DNA from: CAVRQM01 sp963838805
GTDB taxonomy: Bacteria; Pseudomonadota; Alphaproteobacteria; Acetobacterales; Acetobacteraceae
NCBI GenBank assembly: GCA_963838805.1
Contig: CAWISK010000005.1
Coordinates: 434,001-498,000 of the forward strand
DNA length: 64,000 bases
Reading direction: 5' to 3'
The position numbers were made by a program, and so were the translations under genes. Below, one piece after another: positions 11,433 through 20,827 of the stretch. Below the pieces are notes generated by a model. The model was not told the origin of the DNA, made no database searches, and saw only the letters and a list, made by a program, of their open reading frames with translations. How positions within the stretch are numbered: position 1 is the first letter of the stretch; each line of letters begins with the position of its first letter.

Positions 11433-12137
11433 TCAGCCGATCCGGGCCAGCAGGTCCGTCAATTCGCCCAGATGCGCCACGGTGCGGAATCGCGGCGCCG
11501 CGAGCGGCGGCTCGCAGTGCTCCAGCACCCAGGTCAGAGGGTGCGGCACATGCACCGCCCACGCTCCGGCGGCGATCGCCGGCACGACGTCGGATCGCAG
11601 CGAATTGCCCACCATCATGGCGCGCGCCGGCCCGTCGCCGTGGCGCTCGAAGATGCGGCGATAGGTCGCCTCGGTCTTGTCGCTCACGATCTCGATCGCG
11701 TCGAACAGCTCGCCCAGGCCGGACGCCGCGAGCTTGCGCTCCTGGTCGAACAGATCGCCCTTGGTGATCAGGATCAGCCGGTACGCTCCTGCAAGAACCT
11801 GCAAGGTCTCCCGGGCGTGCGGCAGGGTCTCGACCGGGTGGCGCAACATCTCGCGGCCGAGGGCGAGGATCTGCTCGATCGCCCGCGCCGGGACCCGGCC
11901 GCCGGTGATCTCGATGGCGGTCTCGACCATCGAGAGGGTGAATCCCTTGATGCCGAAGCCGTAGAATTCCAGGTTCCGCTGTTCGGCCGCCAGCAATCTG
12001 GCGCCGATATCCGCCTCCGGCGCGTGCTCGGCCAGCAGAGCCGCGAACCGCTCCTCGGTCAGCCGGTAGAAATGCTCGTTCTGCCAGAGCGTGTCGTCGG
12101 CATCGAAGCCGATGGTGGACAGCGCCGTTTCGCTCAC
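11433..12137 (-). CDS. HAD-superfamily hydrolase
   Basis: A 234-residue phosphatase-like protein, intact, starting at GTG 12137. It has all three classical HAD signatures: the nucleophile motif DADDT near residue 12, the ITKGD motif in the middle and the acidic MVGNSLRSDV motif near residue 170. An alpha-helical cap lies between the first two. The substrate cannot be told from sequence. The start lies 7 bases after the aroC stop, so co-transcription with fabI and aroC is likely. Confidence 0.85.
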   Translation of the reverse strand: MSETALSTIGFDADDTLWQNEHFYRLTEERFAALLAEHAPEADIGARLLAAEQRNLEFYGFGIKGFTLSMVETAIEITGGRVPARAIEQILALGREMLRHPVETLPHARETLQVLAGAYRLILITKGDLFDQERKLAASGLGELFDAIEIVSDKTEATYRRIFERHGDGPARAMMVGNSLRSDVVPAIAAGAWAVHVPHPLTWVLEHCEPPLAAPRFRTVAHLGELTDLLARIG

Positions 12138-12144
12138 GGCGCGC

Positions 12145-13250
12145 TCAGTTGCGCGGCAGCCGCGAGAGCGCGGGCGCGTCCGGGTTCTGCGCGCGATGGC
12201 GCAGCAGATGGTCGGCCAGCACGCAGGCCAGCATCGCCTCGCCTACCGGCACGGCGCGGATGCCGACGCAGGGATCGTGGCGGCCCTTGGTCACGACCTC
12301 GACATCGTGGCCCTGCCGGTCCACCGCCCGGCGCGGCGTCAGGATCGAACTGGTGGGCTTGACGGCAAATCGCGCCACGATCGGCTGGCCGCTGGAAATG
12401 CCCGCCCAAAATGCCGCCGGCATGGTTCGCGGCGAAGCGCACAACGCCGTCCTCCATGCGCATCTCGTCGGCGTTCTCCTCGCCGGACAGGCTTGCGACA
12501 GCGAAGCCGTCGCCGATCTCCACCCCTTTCACCGCATTGATGCCCATGAGGGCTGCCGCGATCTCGGCATCGAGCTTGGCATAGACTGGCGCCCCCAAAC
12601 CGGGCGGCACGCCCTCGGCGACCACCTCGATCACCGCACCGCAGGAGCTGCCGGCCTTGCGGACGGCGCCCAGGTACTCCTCCCACGCGCTGGCCGCGAC
12701 CGGGTCGGGGCAGAAGAACGGGTTCTCGTCCACCGCCTGCCAGTCCCATCGCGCGCGGTCGATACGATGCGGTCCCATCTGCACCAGGGCGCCGCGCACC
12801 CGCACGGCGTTCCCCAGTACCAGCCGCGCCACCGCACCCGCGGCGACCCGGCAGCGCGGTCTCGCGCGCCGAGGCGCGGCCGCCGCCGCGCGGGTCGCGC
12901 ACGCCGTATTTCAGGTGGTACGTGAGATCGGCATGGCCCGGACGGAACTGCTCGGCGATGTCGCTGTAGTCGCGCGAGCGCTGGTCCACATTGTCGATCT
13001 GCAAGGCGATCGGCGTGCCGGTGGTCAACCCTTCATAGGTGCCGGACAGGATGCGCACGGCATCCGGCTCGGCCCGTTGCGTGGTGAAGCGCGACTGGCC
13101 GGGGCGGCGGCGGTCGAGCCAGGGCTGGATGTCGGCCTCCGCCAGACGCAATCCGGGCGGGCAGCCGTCGATCACGCAGCCGATGGCGGGGCCGTGGCTC
13201 TCGCCCCAGGTCGTGACCCGGAACAGATGACCGAAGCTGTTATGCGACAT
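12145..13250 (-). CDS. aroC: Chorismate synthase (two frameshifts)
   Basis: Converts EPSP to chorismate, the last step of the shikimate pathway, using reduced FMN. It begins MSHNSFGHLFRVTTWGESHG, the classic chorismate synthase N-terminus, and contains RRRPGQSRFTTQR, YGVRDPRGGGRASARET and NAVKGVEIGDGF. Two single-base insertions split it: near 12865 (restoring ARETACRVAAGAV) and near 12400 (restoring GGILGGISSGQPIV). The span is 3n+2, as expected for two insertions. The gene is normally essential without aromatic supplements, so the breaks are almost certainly sequence errors. It starts 2 bases after the fabI stop. Confidence 0.88.
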
Positions 13251-13252
13251 CG

Positions 13253-14092
13253 CTAATCGACAGCCGAAATGTCCGGCGCGTTCGGGTTCTTCATGCCGAC
13301 CAGATGATAGCCGCAATCGACATGATGCACCTCGCCGGTGACGCCGGAGGCGAGATCCGAGAGCAGGTACATCCCGGCACCGCCCACATCCTCAATGGTG
13401 ACGTTGCGCTCCAGCGGCGCGTTGTACTGGTTCCAGCGCAGGATGTAGCGGAAATCGCCGATGCCGCTCGCGGCCAGGGTGCGGATCGGCCCGGCGCTGA
13501 TGGCGTTGACGCGGATGCCGTCGGCGCCGAGGTCAGCCGCGAGATAGCGGACGGACGCTTCCAGCGCCGCCTTGGCCACCCCCATGACGTTGTAATGCGG
13601 CACGACGCGCTCGGCGCCGAGATAGCTCAGCGTCAGCAGGCTGCCGCCCCGCCCCATCATTGCCGCAGCCCGGCGGGCGACCGAGACGAAGCTGTAGCAG
13701 GAGATGTCGAGCGCCTGCACGAACGCCTCGCGCGGCGTGTCGATGTAGCGGCCGCGCAGGTACTGCTTGTCGGCGAAGCCGATCGCATGGACCAGGAAAT
13801 CGAGCCCGCCCCATTCCCGCTGAATGGCCGCGAACGCCGCATCCATGCTGGACTCGTCGGCAACGTCGCAGGGGGCGAGCAGGGCCGAGCCGACGCCCGC
13901 CGCCAGCGGCCGCACGCGCTTCTCCAGCGCCTCGCCCTGATAGGTGAAGGCGAGCCTCGCACCCTGGGCGGCGCAGGCGGCGGCGATGCCCCAGGCGAGC
14001 GAGCGGTCATTGGCGACGCCCATCACCAGGCCGCGTTTGCCGGCCATCAACGTGCCGCTTGCGGGCTGCGAGGCGAGTTCGCCTTCGGGCAT
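13253..14092 (-). CDS. fabI: Enoyl-[acyl-carrier-protein] reductase (NADH)
   Basis: A 279-residue short-chain reductase that reduces the enoyl-ACP double bond in the last step of each fatty acid elongation round. The nucleotide-binding opening KRGLVMGVANDRSLAWGIA and the catalytic Tyr-x6-Lys (YNVMGVAK) are present, as is the LSYLGAERVVPHYN stretch typical of FabI. The open frame extends upstream to 14215, but ATG 14092 (MPEGELASQ) fits the family length. It is divergent from pdxH across 86 bases, which must hold both promoters. Intact. Confidence 0.93.
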   Translation of the reverse strand: MPEGELASQPASGTLMAGKRGLVMGVANDRSLAWGIAAACAAQGARLAFTYQGEALEKRVRPLAAGVGSALLAPCDVADESSMDAAFAAIQREWGGLDFLVHAIGFADKQYLRGRYIDTPREAFVQALDISCYSFVSVARRAAAMMGRGGSLLTLSYLGAERVVPHYNVMGVAKAALEASVRYLAADLGADGIRVNAISAGPIRTLAASGIGDFRYILRWNQYNAPLERNVTIEDVGGAGMYLLSDLASGVTGEVHHVDCGYHLVGMKNPNAPDISAVD

Positions 14093-14178
14093 CTGGGGTA
14101 TCCTGCAACTGTGGCGGCGCGTCCTGGCATACTCGCCGCCAAGCCGGCAAGATAGGCCCGAGCACAGGAGCCGTGACG

Positions 14179-14790
14179 ATGCCGGACGTATCGCAGCCTC
14201 CGGTCCAGGTGGCACTGGATGCCGAGCCGATGGCGTTGTTGCGCGCCTGGCTCGCCGAGGCTGAACGCGCCGAGCCGAACGATCCGAACGCGATGGTGCT
14301 GGCCACGGTAGACGCCGCGTGCCGCCCGTCCTCGCGGGTGGTGCTGCTGAAGGGACTCGACCGCGGCCTGTGCTTCTTCACCAACACGCGCAGCCGCAAG
14401 GGCACCGAACTGGCGGGCAACCGCCACGCCGCCCTGCTGTTCCACTGGAAGAGCCTGCGCCGCCAGGTGCGCGTGGAAGGCATGGTCGAGCCTGTGACGG
14501 AGGCCGAGGCGGATGCCTATTTCGCCACCCGCGCGCGCGTCTCGCGCCTGGGTGCACTGGCTTCCGACCAGTCCCGGATCCTGCCCGACCGCGCCATGCT
14601 GGAGCAGCGCGTGGCCGAGCTGGACCGGCGCTATCCGGGCGAGAGCGTGCCCCGCCCGCCGCATTGGTCCGGCTATCGGCTGTTGCCCGAGCGGTTCGAG
14701 TTCTGGCAGGACATGCCGTTCCGACTGCACGACCGGACCGTGTTCGCGCGCACGGACGGCGGCTGGGCGGCACACAAGCTGTTTCCCTGA
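14179..14790 (+). CDS. pdxH: Pyridoxamine/pyridoxine 5'-phosphate oxidase
   Basis: A 203-residue FMN enzyme that makes pyridoxal 5'-phosphate, the cofactor of the aminotransferases elsewhere in this window. Typical blocks are PNAMVLATVDAACRPSSRVV, GLCFFTNTRSRKGTEL, FHWKSLRRQVRVEG and the end ERFEFWQDMPFRLHDR. The start ATG 14179 gives the usual family length, and the frame is open upstream without a better start. Divergent from fabI. Intact. Confidence 0.94.
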   Translation: MPDVSQPPVQVALDAEPMALLRAWLAEAERAEPNDPNAMVLATVDAACRPSSRVVLLKGLDRGLCFFTNTRSRKGTELAGNRHAALLFHWKSLRRQVRVEGMVEPVTEAEADAYFATRARVSRLGALASDQSRILPDRAMLEQRVAELDRRYPGESVPRPPHWSGYRLLPERFEFWQDMPFRLHDRTVFARTDGGWAAHKLFP

Positions 14791-14806
14791 GGGAAGGACG
14801 CCGTTC

Positions 14807-15673
14807 ATGCCGATCCGCAAGGTGCTGCTGCCCCTGTCCGGGACCGAGGCCGGGCGGGCGGCGCTGGAAACCGCCTGGATGGTGGCGCGCACGTTCAATG
14901 CGCACCTCGCCTGCCTCCATGTCCGCCTGGACAGCCGCGACGTGGCGCCGCTGGCCGGCGAGGGCCTGTCGGGGGCGATGATCGAGGAGATGATGCAGGC
15001 GAGCGAGAGCGAGAGCGGGCTGCGCGCGGCCGCCGCCGGGGCGCTGTTCGACCGCTTCCGCGCCGAGCACGACATTCCGGCCGGCCCCGCGCCGCGCGAG
15101 GCGCCATACCCCAGCGCCAGCTTCGTCTCGATGGTCGGGCGCGAGGACGACACGGTGGCGCAGCTTGCCCGGCTCGCCGACCTCACCGTGGTTCCGCATC
15201 CCGACGCGGACGAGGATTTGTCCTCCTCGGACGCGCTGCACGCGGTGCTGTTCGACAGCGGCCGGCCGGTGCTGATCGCGCCGCAGACGGCGCCGGCCAG
15301 TCTCGGCACGCGGGTCGCTGTCGCCTGGAACGGCACGGCGGAATCCTCGGCGGCCCTGATGGGCGGAATGCCGTTCCTGGAGCGGGCGCAGGCGGTGCGC
15401 ATCCTGGCCTCGGACGAGTACTACCGCCGCGGCCCGCAGGCGCCGGCCCTGGCCGAATACCTGGTGCTGCATGGGGTGCGTGCGGAGATGACCCGCTTCA
15501 AGTCGATCGACCGCGAAGTGGGGGCCGGCCTTCTGGCGGCGGCGCGCGAGTTCGGGGCGGATCTGCTGACCATGGGCGCCTATTCGCATAGCCGCATCCG
15601 CCAACTGATCCTGGGCGGCGTGACCCGCCATGTGCTGGAGCACGCGACCTTGCCGGTGCTGATGAACCGCTGA
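14807..15673 (+). CDS. Universal stress protein, tandem-domain
   Basis: A 288-residue protein with two Usp folds: one from KVLLPLSGTEAGRAALETAW, the second from TRVAVAWNGTAESSAALMGG. The C-terminal half carries the nucleotide-binding pattern G-x2-G-x9-G-(S/T) as LTMGAYSHSRIRQLILGGVT. Two-domain Usp proteins act in the cytoplasm in stress tolerance; no specific partner can be named. ATG 14807 follows a GGGAAGGA ribosome site 16 bases after pdxH, so the two may be co-transcribed. Confidence 0.85.
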   Translation: MPIRKVLLPLSGTEAGRAALETAWMVARTFNAHLACLHVRLDSRDVAPLAGEGLSGAMIEEMMQASESESGLRAAAAGALFDRFRAEHDIPAGPAPREAPYPSASFVSMVGREDDTVAQLARLADLTVVPHPDADEDLSSSDALHAVLFDSGRPVLIAPQTAPASLGTRVAVAWNGTAESSAALMGGMPFLERAQAVRILASDEYYRRGPQAPALAEYLVLHGVRAEMTRFKSIDREVGAGLLAAAREFGADLLTMGAYSHSRIRQLILGGVTRHVLEHATLPVLMNR

Positions 15674-15733
15674 TTGCCAACCGTGCGGAATCGAGGCGCG
15701 AACGGTGAGGCGTTCCGGACAGGAGACCAAGCG

Positions 15734-16435
15734 ATGATCGACGTGCAGCCCTTTGCCAAGCTGGGCGGCTTCCGCAACGAATGGCTGAACGCGCGCCACC
15801 ATTTCAGCTTCGGCGGCTATCACGACCCGCAGCGCATGGGCCTGGGCGGGCTGCGCGTGTGGAACGACGACGAGATCGCGCCGGGCACGGGCTTCGACCC
15901 GCACCCGCATCGCGACATGGAGATCATCACCTTCGTCCGCGAGGGCGCCATCACGCACCGCGACAGCCTTGGCAACGAGGGGCGCACCGAGGCGGGCGAC
16001 GTGCAGGTGATGCATGCCGGCACCGGCATCGTGCATTCCGAGTACAACCTGGAGAAAACGCCCACGCGGCTGTTCCAGATCTGGGTGCAGCCGAGCCGGC
16101 GCGGGGTCGCACCCGGCTGGGCGGCGCGGCAATTCCCGCGCGAGGCGGCCGGCACGCTGACCGTGCTGGCCGATGGCCGCGAGTACGCCGATTCGGACGC
16201 CCTGCCCCTTCATGCCGACGCCGCCGTGCTGGCCGGGCGCGTGTTGGCCGGGGGCAGTCTGCGCCATGTGCTGGGCGAGGGTCGGCAGGCCTATCTGGTT
16301 CCGGCGACGGGTGCCGTGACGGTGAACGGCGTTGCGGTCGGCACACGCGACGGCGCCACCATCACCGGCGAGGTGGCGCTCGACATCATCGCGAGCGAAG
16401 ATTTGCAGCTTGTGCTAGTGGATTTGGCCGCCTGA
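15734..16435 (+). CDS. Pirin family protein (quercetinase-like cupin)
   Basis: A 233-residue bicupin of the pirin/YhhW family. The metal-binding histidines are visible in FDPHPHRDMEIITFV and the second set in GTGIVHSEYN. Members are iron proteins; some cleave quercetin, others act in transcription control, so a precise role cannot be assigned. ATG 15734 follows an AGGAGA ribosome site; the frame is open upstream to 15674 but with no better start. Intact. Confidence 0.87.
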   Translation: MIDVQPFAKLGGFRNEWLNARHHFSFGGYHDPQRMGLGGLRVWNDDEIAPGTGFDPHPHRDMEIITFVREGAITHRDSLGNEGRTEAGDVQVMHAGTGIVHSEYNLEKTPTRLFQIWVQPSRRGVAPGWAARQFPREAAGTLTVLADGREYADSDALPLHADAAVLAGRVLAGGSLRHVLGEGRQAYLVPATGAVTVNGVAVGTRDGATITGEVALDIIASEDLQLVLVDLAA

Positions 16436-16540
16436 CCGGAGATTGCCGAAGCGCTGATCTGCGCATCGGGGGTTGGCGCGCGCGGCGCGCAAGGTCTATC
16501 CGCTCGCCGCGGTACCCATTCCTGGAGAGAACACGCGACG

Positions 16541-16909
16541 ATGGCTGGCTACAAGGACCACAAGTTCAGCGAACGACAAAGCGCCTCCCAGACCGCGAAG
16601 AAGGCGGTCCTGGAAAAGTTCCTGTCCCGCCCCGGCCCGGACGATCCGGAGGTGGCGGCGCGGCGGGCGGAGCAGATGGCCATTGCCGAGGCACGGGCGC
16701 AGCGCGCCGCCGAGCGGCAGCGTGCGCGCGAGGCGGAAGCGGCGCGGCTCGCGGCGATCGAGGCGGCGCGTCAGGCCGAGCTGGCGGCCGAGGCGGAGCG
16801 CAAGCGCAACGCGGACATGACGGCCAAGGAACAGGCCCTGGCCCGTCTGGCAGAGCAGAAGGCGGCGCGCGATGCCCGCTACGCCGCGCGCAAGGCTCGG
16901 CGCCGCTAG
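16541..16909 (+). CDS. DUF6481 family protein, highly charged helical
   Basis: A 122-residue protein that starts MAGYKDHKFSERQSA, which I recognise as the DUF6481 opening. It continues as a long Ala/Arg/Glu-rich helix (residues ~40-115), probably a coiled coil, ending in RKARRR. Function unknown. The start follows a TGGAGAG ribosome site. A GC-rich hairpin lies beyond the stop at 16947-16967. Confidence 0.75.
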   Translation: MAGYKDHKFSERQSASQTAKKAVLEKFLSRPGPDDPEVAARRAEQMAIAEARAQRAAERQRAREAEAARLAAIEAARQAELAAEAERKRNADMTAKEQALARLAEQKAARDARYAARKARRR

Positions 16910-16946
16910 GCGCGCGGAGCAGCCCGGCGGCGCCGAGCCGCTTCAG

Positions 16947-16967
16947 CCCCACCCGGGCCGGGTGGGG
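16947..16967. terminator. GC-rich hairpin between convergent genes
   Basis: CCCCACCC, a five-base loop, then GGGTGGGG: an eight-pair perfect stem between the ends of the DUF6481 gene and the COX4-like gene on the opposite strand. There is no T-run on either side, so it may terminate inefficiently, act as a 3' end stabiliser, or both. The position between convergent stops is the main support. Confidence 0.5.
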
Positions 16968-16986
16968 TGCGGCGTGCTGCTTGCTG

Positions 16987-17157
16987 TCAAACCAGGAAGA
17001 TCGTCATCAGGATCAGCAGCACCACGACCCCGATCACCACGCCCACGAGCAGGCCGGTGAAGGAGTGCCAGAACCGCTGACGGTCCGCCAGGAACGCATC
17101 CTCGGTCAGGGGCGCCGATCCGGACGGCGCCGGAGCAGTCATGGTGGTGCTGGACAT
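16987..17157 (-). CDS. aa3-type cytochrome c oxidase subunit IV-like small membrane protein
   Basis: A 56-residue peptide with a polar N-terminus and one C-terminal membrane segment. The stretch LADRQRFWHSFTGLLVGVVI followed by a Val/Leu/Ile-rich helix resembles the bacterial COX4 family of tiny oxidase subunits. ATG 17157 is preferred over the upstream TTG 17175. It is not next to the other oxidase genes of this window (60.9-64 kb), which is common for this family. A generic single-pass membrane peptide is the alternative. Confidence 0.6.
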   Translation of the reverse strand: MSSTTMTAPAPSGSAPLTEDAFLADRQRFWHSFTGLLVGVVIGVVVLLILMTIFLV

Positions 17158-17207
17158 GGGTTCGTCTCGCGACAATCGACTGTGAGCCGTTCTATGCTGT
17201 GCCGGCG

Positions 17208-17834
17208 TCAGCTAGGCAAGGGGTTGCGCAAGGTTGCCGTCTCCGCCGGCAAGGGCTGGTCGCGCCCTGCCGCGAGCGCCGCGAGCGCCGCGGGGAAGAT
17301 CGCGTGTTCCTGCACCAGCACGCGCGCTGCCAGACGTTCGGCGGTATCGTGGGGCAGCACCGGGACCGCCGCCTGCGCCAGGATCGGTCCCTGATCCATC
17401 TCCTCGGTGACCAGATGCACGGTGCATCCGTGCAGCTTCACGCCGGCCGCGAGCGCGCGCGCGTGGGTATCGAGGCCGGGTAAGGCAGGCAGCAGGCTGG
17501 GATGCACATTCAGCATCCGCCCCGCGTAGCGCCGCACCAGAAACGGGGTCAACAACCGCATCCAGCCGGCCAGGCAGACCAGGTCCACGCCGGCCATGTC
17601 CAGGGCGCGCGCCACCTCCGTCTCATGCGCGGCCCGGTCGCGGCCGAAGCGGCGGTGGTCGATGCAGCACGTCGCGATCCCGCAAGCGGCCGCATGCCCC
17701 AGTCCCGCCGCGTCCGGCACGTTCGAGAGGACCAGCACGATCTCGGCCGGAAAGCCGGGTTCGCGCGCCGCGGCGATCAGGGCCGCCATGTTCGAGCCAC
17801 GACCGCTGATGAGGATGCCGACACGCCGCCTCAT
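17208..17834 (-). CDS. purN: Phosphoribosylglycinamide formyltransferase
   Basis: Transfers a formyl group from 10-formyl-tetrahydrofolate to GAR, the third step of purine synthesis. The 208-residue protein starts at ATG 17834 overlapping the purM stop (ATGA). It shows the family opening RVGILISGRGSNMAALI, the folate-site NVHPSLLPALPGLDTHARAL, where His is catalytic, and the conserved HLVTEEMDQGPI. Intact, and translationally coupled to purM. Confidence 0.93.
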   Translation of the reverse strand: MRRRVGILISGRGSNMAALIAAAREPGFPAEIVLVLSNVPDAAGLGHAAACGIATCCIDHRRFGRDRAAHETEVARALDMAGVDLVCLAGWMRLLTPFLVRRYAGRMLNVHPSLLPALPGLDTHARALAAGVKLHGCTVHLVTEEMDQGPILAQAAVPVLPHDTAERLAARVLVQEHAIFPAALAALAAGRDQPLPAETATLRNPLPS

Positions 17835-18887
17835 GCCGGCTCGAACCACCCGGCCGGCGGGTCGAAGCGCAGCGCCGGCGGCCCTTCGGCTTCGGCGATG
17901 TGGCCGATGCGCAGACCCCCCTCGCCGGCCTCGCGCAGCACCTCGATCGCCGCCGCCGCATCGGCCACGACCAGCGCCATGCCGATGCCGCAGTTGAAGA
18001 CGCGCAGCATCTCCTCCGTCGCGACATCCCCTTCTCTGGCCAGCCAGGCGAAGACCGGCGGCGGCGTCCAGGCACCGGGGTCGAGCACGGCCGCCATGCC
18101 GTGCGGCAGCACGCGCGGCAGGTTGCCGGGCAGGCCGCCGCCCGTGATATGTGCCGCGGCAAGCAGCAATCCGGCCCGGTGCAGCGCCAGCAGCGGGCGG
18201 ACATAGATGCGCGTGGGTGCCAGCAGCGCCTCGGCCAGCGATCGCGCGGGGTCGAACGGCGCGGGTGCCGCAAGCTCGGCGCCGCGATCCGCCAGGATGC
18301 GGCGGACCAGCGAGAACCCGTTGGAATGGATGCCGGTGCTGCGCAGGCCCAGCACGGCGCAGCCGGGAGCGACGCCGGACGGCAGCAGCGCGCCGCGCTC
18401 GGCGGCGCCCACGGCGAAACCGGCGAGATCGTAGTCAGCGCCAGCATACATTCCCGGCATCTCGGCGGTCTCGCCGCCCACCAGCGCGCAGCCGGCCAGC
18501 CGGCAGCCTTCGGCGATGCCGGCCACGACCTCGGCCGCATGCGAGCGGGTCCAGGCGCCCGGTTGCGAAATAGTCCAGGAACAGCAGCGGCTCGGCGCCC
18601 TGCACCACCAAATCGTTCACGCACATCGCCACCAGGTCGATGCCGACCGTGCCGTGCCGCCCGGCCTCGATCGCCAGGCGCAGCTTGGTGCCGACCCCGT
18701 CGGTCGCGGCAACCAGGACCGGGTCGCGGAAGCCGGCGGCCCGCAGGTCGAACAGCGCCCCGAACCCGCCCAGCCCGCCCATCACGCCGGGGCGGGACGT
18801 GGAAGCGGCGAGCGGCTTGATGCGCTCGACCAGCGCCTCGCCGGCGTCGATATCGACGCCGGCCTGCCGATAGGTCATGCTCGCCAT
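17831..18887 (-). CDS. purM: Phosphoribosylformylglycinamidine cyclo-ligase (one frameshift)
   Basis: AIR synthetase, the fifth step of purine synthesis. The N-terminal frame reads TYRQAGVDIDAGEALVERIK and LVAATDGVGTKLRLAIE; the second frame has GCALVGGETAEMPGMY and STGIHSNGFSLVRRI, all typical of PurM. The frames meet near 18545, where one extra C (CCG-C-TCGCATG) breaks the gene; without it the text reads SHAAEVVAGIAEGC. The span is 3n+1. ATG 18887 has a GAGGGAC ribosome site; ATG 18878 is a second possibility. Confidence 0.9.
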
Positions 18888-19145
18888 GCCGTCCCTCTGA
18901 TATGGTGGACCCCGCCGGGTCGCGGCCGCTCGGCTCCCGGCATTGCGGACGGCGAAGACGGGAGCCACGAACGATGAGGCCTGCCGGACATCATCATGCT
19001 GCGGCCCGATGCGCAATCGGGCACGCGGCAACGCTGGTCCGCCGCCCGCCTCTCGGCCGGTGCTGCGGGCCGATCCCGAGGCCTGGCCATGCCTGACGAT
19101 TGGCGTCCCGGCCAGGTCGCGCGCGCGACCCCGTCGGCTGAGGTC

Positions 19146-19683
19146 ATGACGATCCCGAACGCCATCACGCTGGCCCGGCTTTGCGTGGTGCCTGCGGTGG
19201 TCTGGCTGGTGGTGCGCGAGCATTTCGCGATCGCGTTCTGGTTCTTTGCCTGTGCCGGCCTGTCGGACGCGCTGGATGGCTGGCTCGCGCGCCGCCGACG
19301 GCCCCTCGGCGCTCGGCACGCTGCTCGACCCCGTGGCCGACAAGGCGCTGCTGGTCAGCCTGTATGTGGCGCTTTCGGCGGCACGGGTGCTGCCGGACTG
19401 GCTGGCGATCCTGGTCGTGTTTCGCGACCTGGTGATCGTGGGCGGCGTCATGGCGCTGTCCTTCCTGGGGCACAGGATCACGATCCGGCCGCTGCGCGTC
19501 TCCAAGCTGAACACGCTGATGCAGATCCTGCTGGTCATGGTGGCCCTGCTGCAGGCGGGCTATGGCGCGGCACTCGGCCGCACCGATAGCGACATCGTCC
19601 TGCCGACGCTGATCTGGCTGGTGGCGGTCACGACCGTCGTCTCCGGCGCCGCCTATGTGTGGTACGGTGCGCGGCTGCGATGA
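19146..19683 (+). CDS. CDP-alcohol phosphatidyltransferase (one frameshift)
   Basis: An inner-membrane phospholipid enzyme, probably phosphatidylglycerophosphate synthase-like, of about 179 residues. The family signature DG-x2-AR-x(n)-G-x3-D-x3-D is present only when the two frames are joined: SDALDGWLAR in the first and SALGTLLDPVADKALL in the second. The break is one extra C near 19300 (CGC-C-GCC). I start at ATG 19146 (MTIPNAITLARL), the usual family start; an upstream in-frame ATG at 19089 would add a non-conserved leader. The stop overlaps the next ATG. The head-group acceptor is inferred only. Confidence 0.78.
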
Positions 19684-20827
19684 GTGCCGACGGCAACAAT
19701 CTGCTGGCACCCGACCTGCCGCCGGCCCCGCTGCCCGGCCGGCTGCGCGAGGCCACGCGGGCGCAGCGCATCGCGCTCCTGGTCGGCCTGCTGGTCGTCT
19801 TCTGGTTCGCCCTGCAATTGTTCGCCTCGATCCTGCTGCCGTTCGTGGCGGCGGCGGGAATTGCCTATTTCCTCGATCCGGTGGCGACAAGGCTGGTGCG
19901 CGCCGGCATCCCGCGCACCCCCGCGGCGCTGCTGCTGATCGTGGCCCTGATCGCGGCCTGCCTGCTGTTCGCGCTGTTGCTGTACCCGCTCATCCTGGCG
20001 CAGATCAACATCCTGCTGGCGAGACTGCCCGGCTACATCCAGGACGTCCGCGCAGTTTCGCCTTCATCGCCATCACCCATCTGCAGGAGCGGCTGGGGCC
20101 GGAGTTCGTCGATCAGAAGCTGCGCGACCTGGTGGGCGGCCAGGCCGGGGCGATGCTGGCGTTCCTGGCCGGCGCGCTGACCCGCGTCATCGGCAGCAGC
20201 TTCGCCATCTTCAACGTGCTGACGCTGATGGTGGTGACGCCGGTCGTGGCCTTCTACCTGCTGCGCGACTGGTCGCGCATGATCGGGCGCATCGGCCAGT
20301 GGCTGCCGCGCCGCTATGCCCAGACGCTGCGGCTGCAGGCCATCGAGGTCGATCGCATCCTCTCGGCCTGGGTGCGCGGACAGGCGCTGTGCTGCCTCAT
20401 CCTGGCGCTGTTCTATGCGTCCGCGCTGTCGCTGGTTGGGCTGGATCTCGGGCTGATCGTGGGCCTGTCCGCCGGCCTGTTGTCGTTCATTCCCTATGTC
20501 GGCACGATCACCGGGGCGATCACGTCGATCGGCTTCGCCTTCGCGCAGTTCCCGACCTGGGGCGGGGTGGCGATGGTGGCGGCGGTGTTCGTCCTGGGGC
20601 AGATCCTCGAAGGCTATGTGATCTATCCCCGCTTCCTGGGCGACCGGGTGGAGCTGCACGCCGTCTGGGTGATCTTCGCCCTGTTCGCCGGAGGTGCCGC
20701 CTTCGGCTTCCTGGGCGTGCTGCTGGCGGTGCCCGTGGCGGCGGTGATCGGCGTGCTGTGCCGATTCTGGCTGCATCGCTACCTGCGAAGCTCGCTCTAC
20801 CTCGATCCCCCGCCGCCGCTGCCATGA
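19680..20827 (+). CDS. AI-2E family transporter (one frameshift)
   Basis: A multi-pass membrane protein of the PerM/TqsA (AI-2E) family, about 380 residues. It has an N-terminal pair of membrane helices, a linker with PGYIQDVRA, and the C-terminal block GLSAGLLSFIPYVGTITGAI and LEGYVIYPRFLGDRVELHAV, typical of the family. The transported substrate is not known for most members. The frame changes near 20052. The span is 3n+2, so this is one of only two genes here that needs a deletion (or two insertions) rather than a single insertion. It overlaps its neighbours on both sides (ATGA). Confidence 0.8.

Noticed and set aside
14378..16267. A 629-codon open frame on the minus strand
   Set aside because: It is antisense to pdxH, the Usp gene and the pirin gene, all of which have clear motifs. 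Long antisense frames are expected at this GC content.
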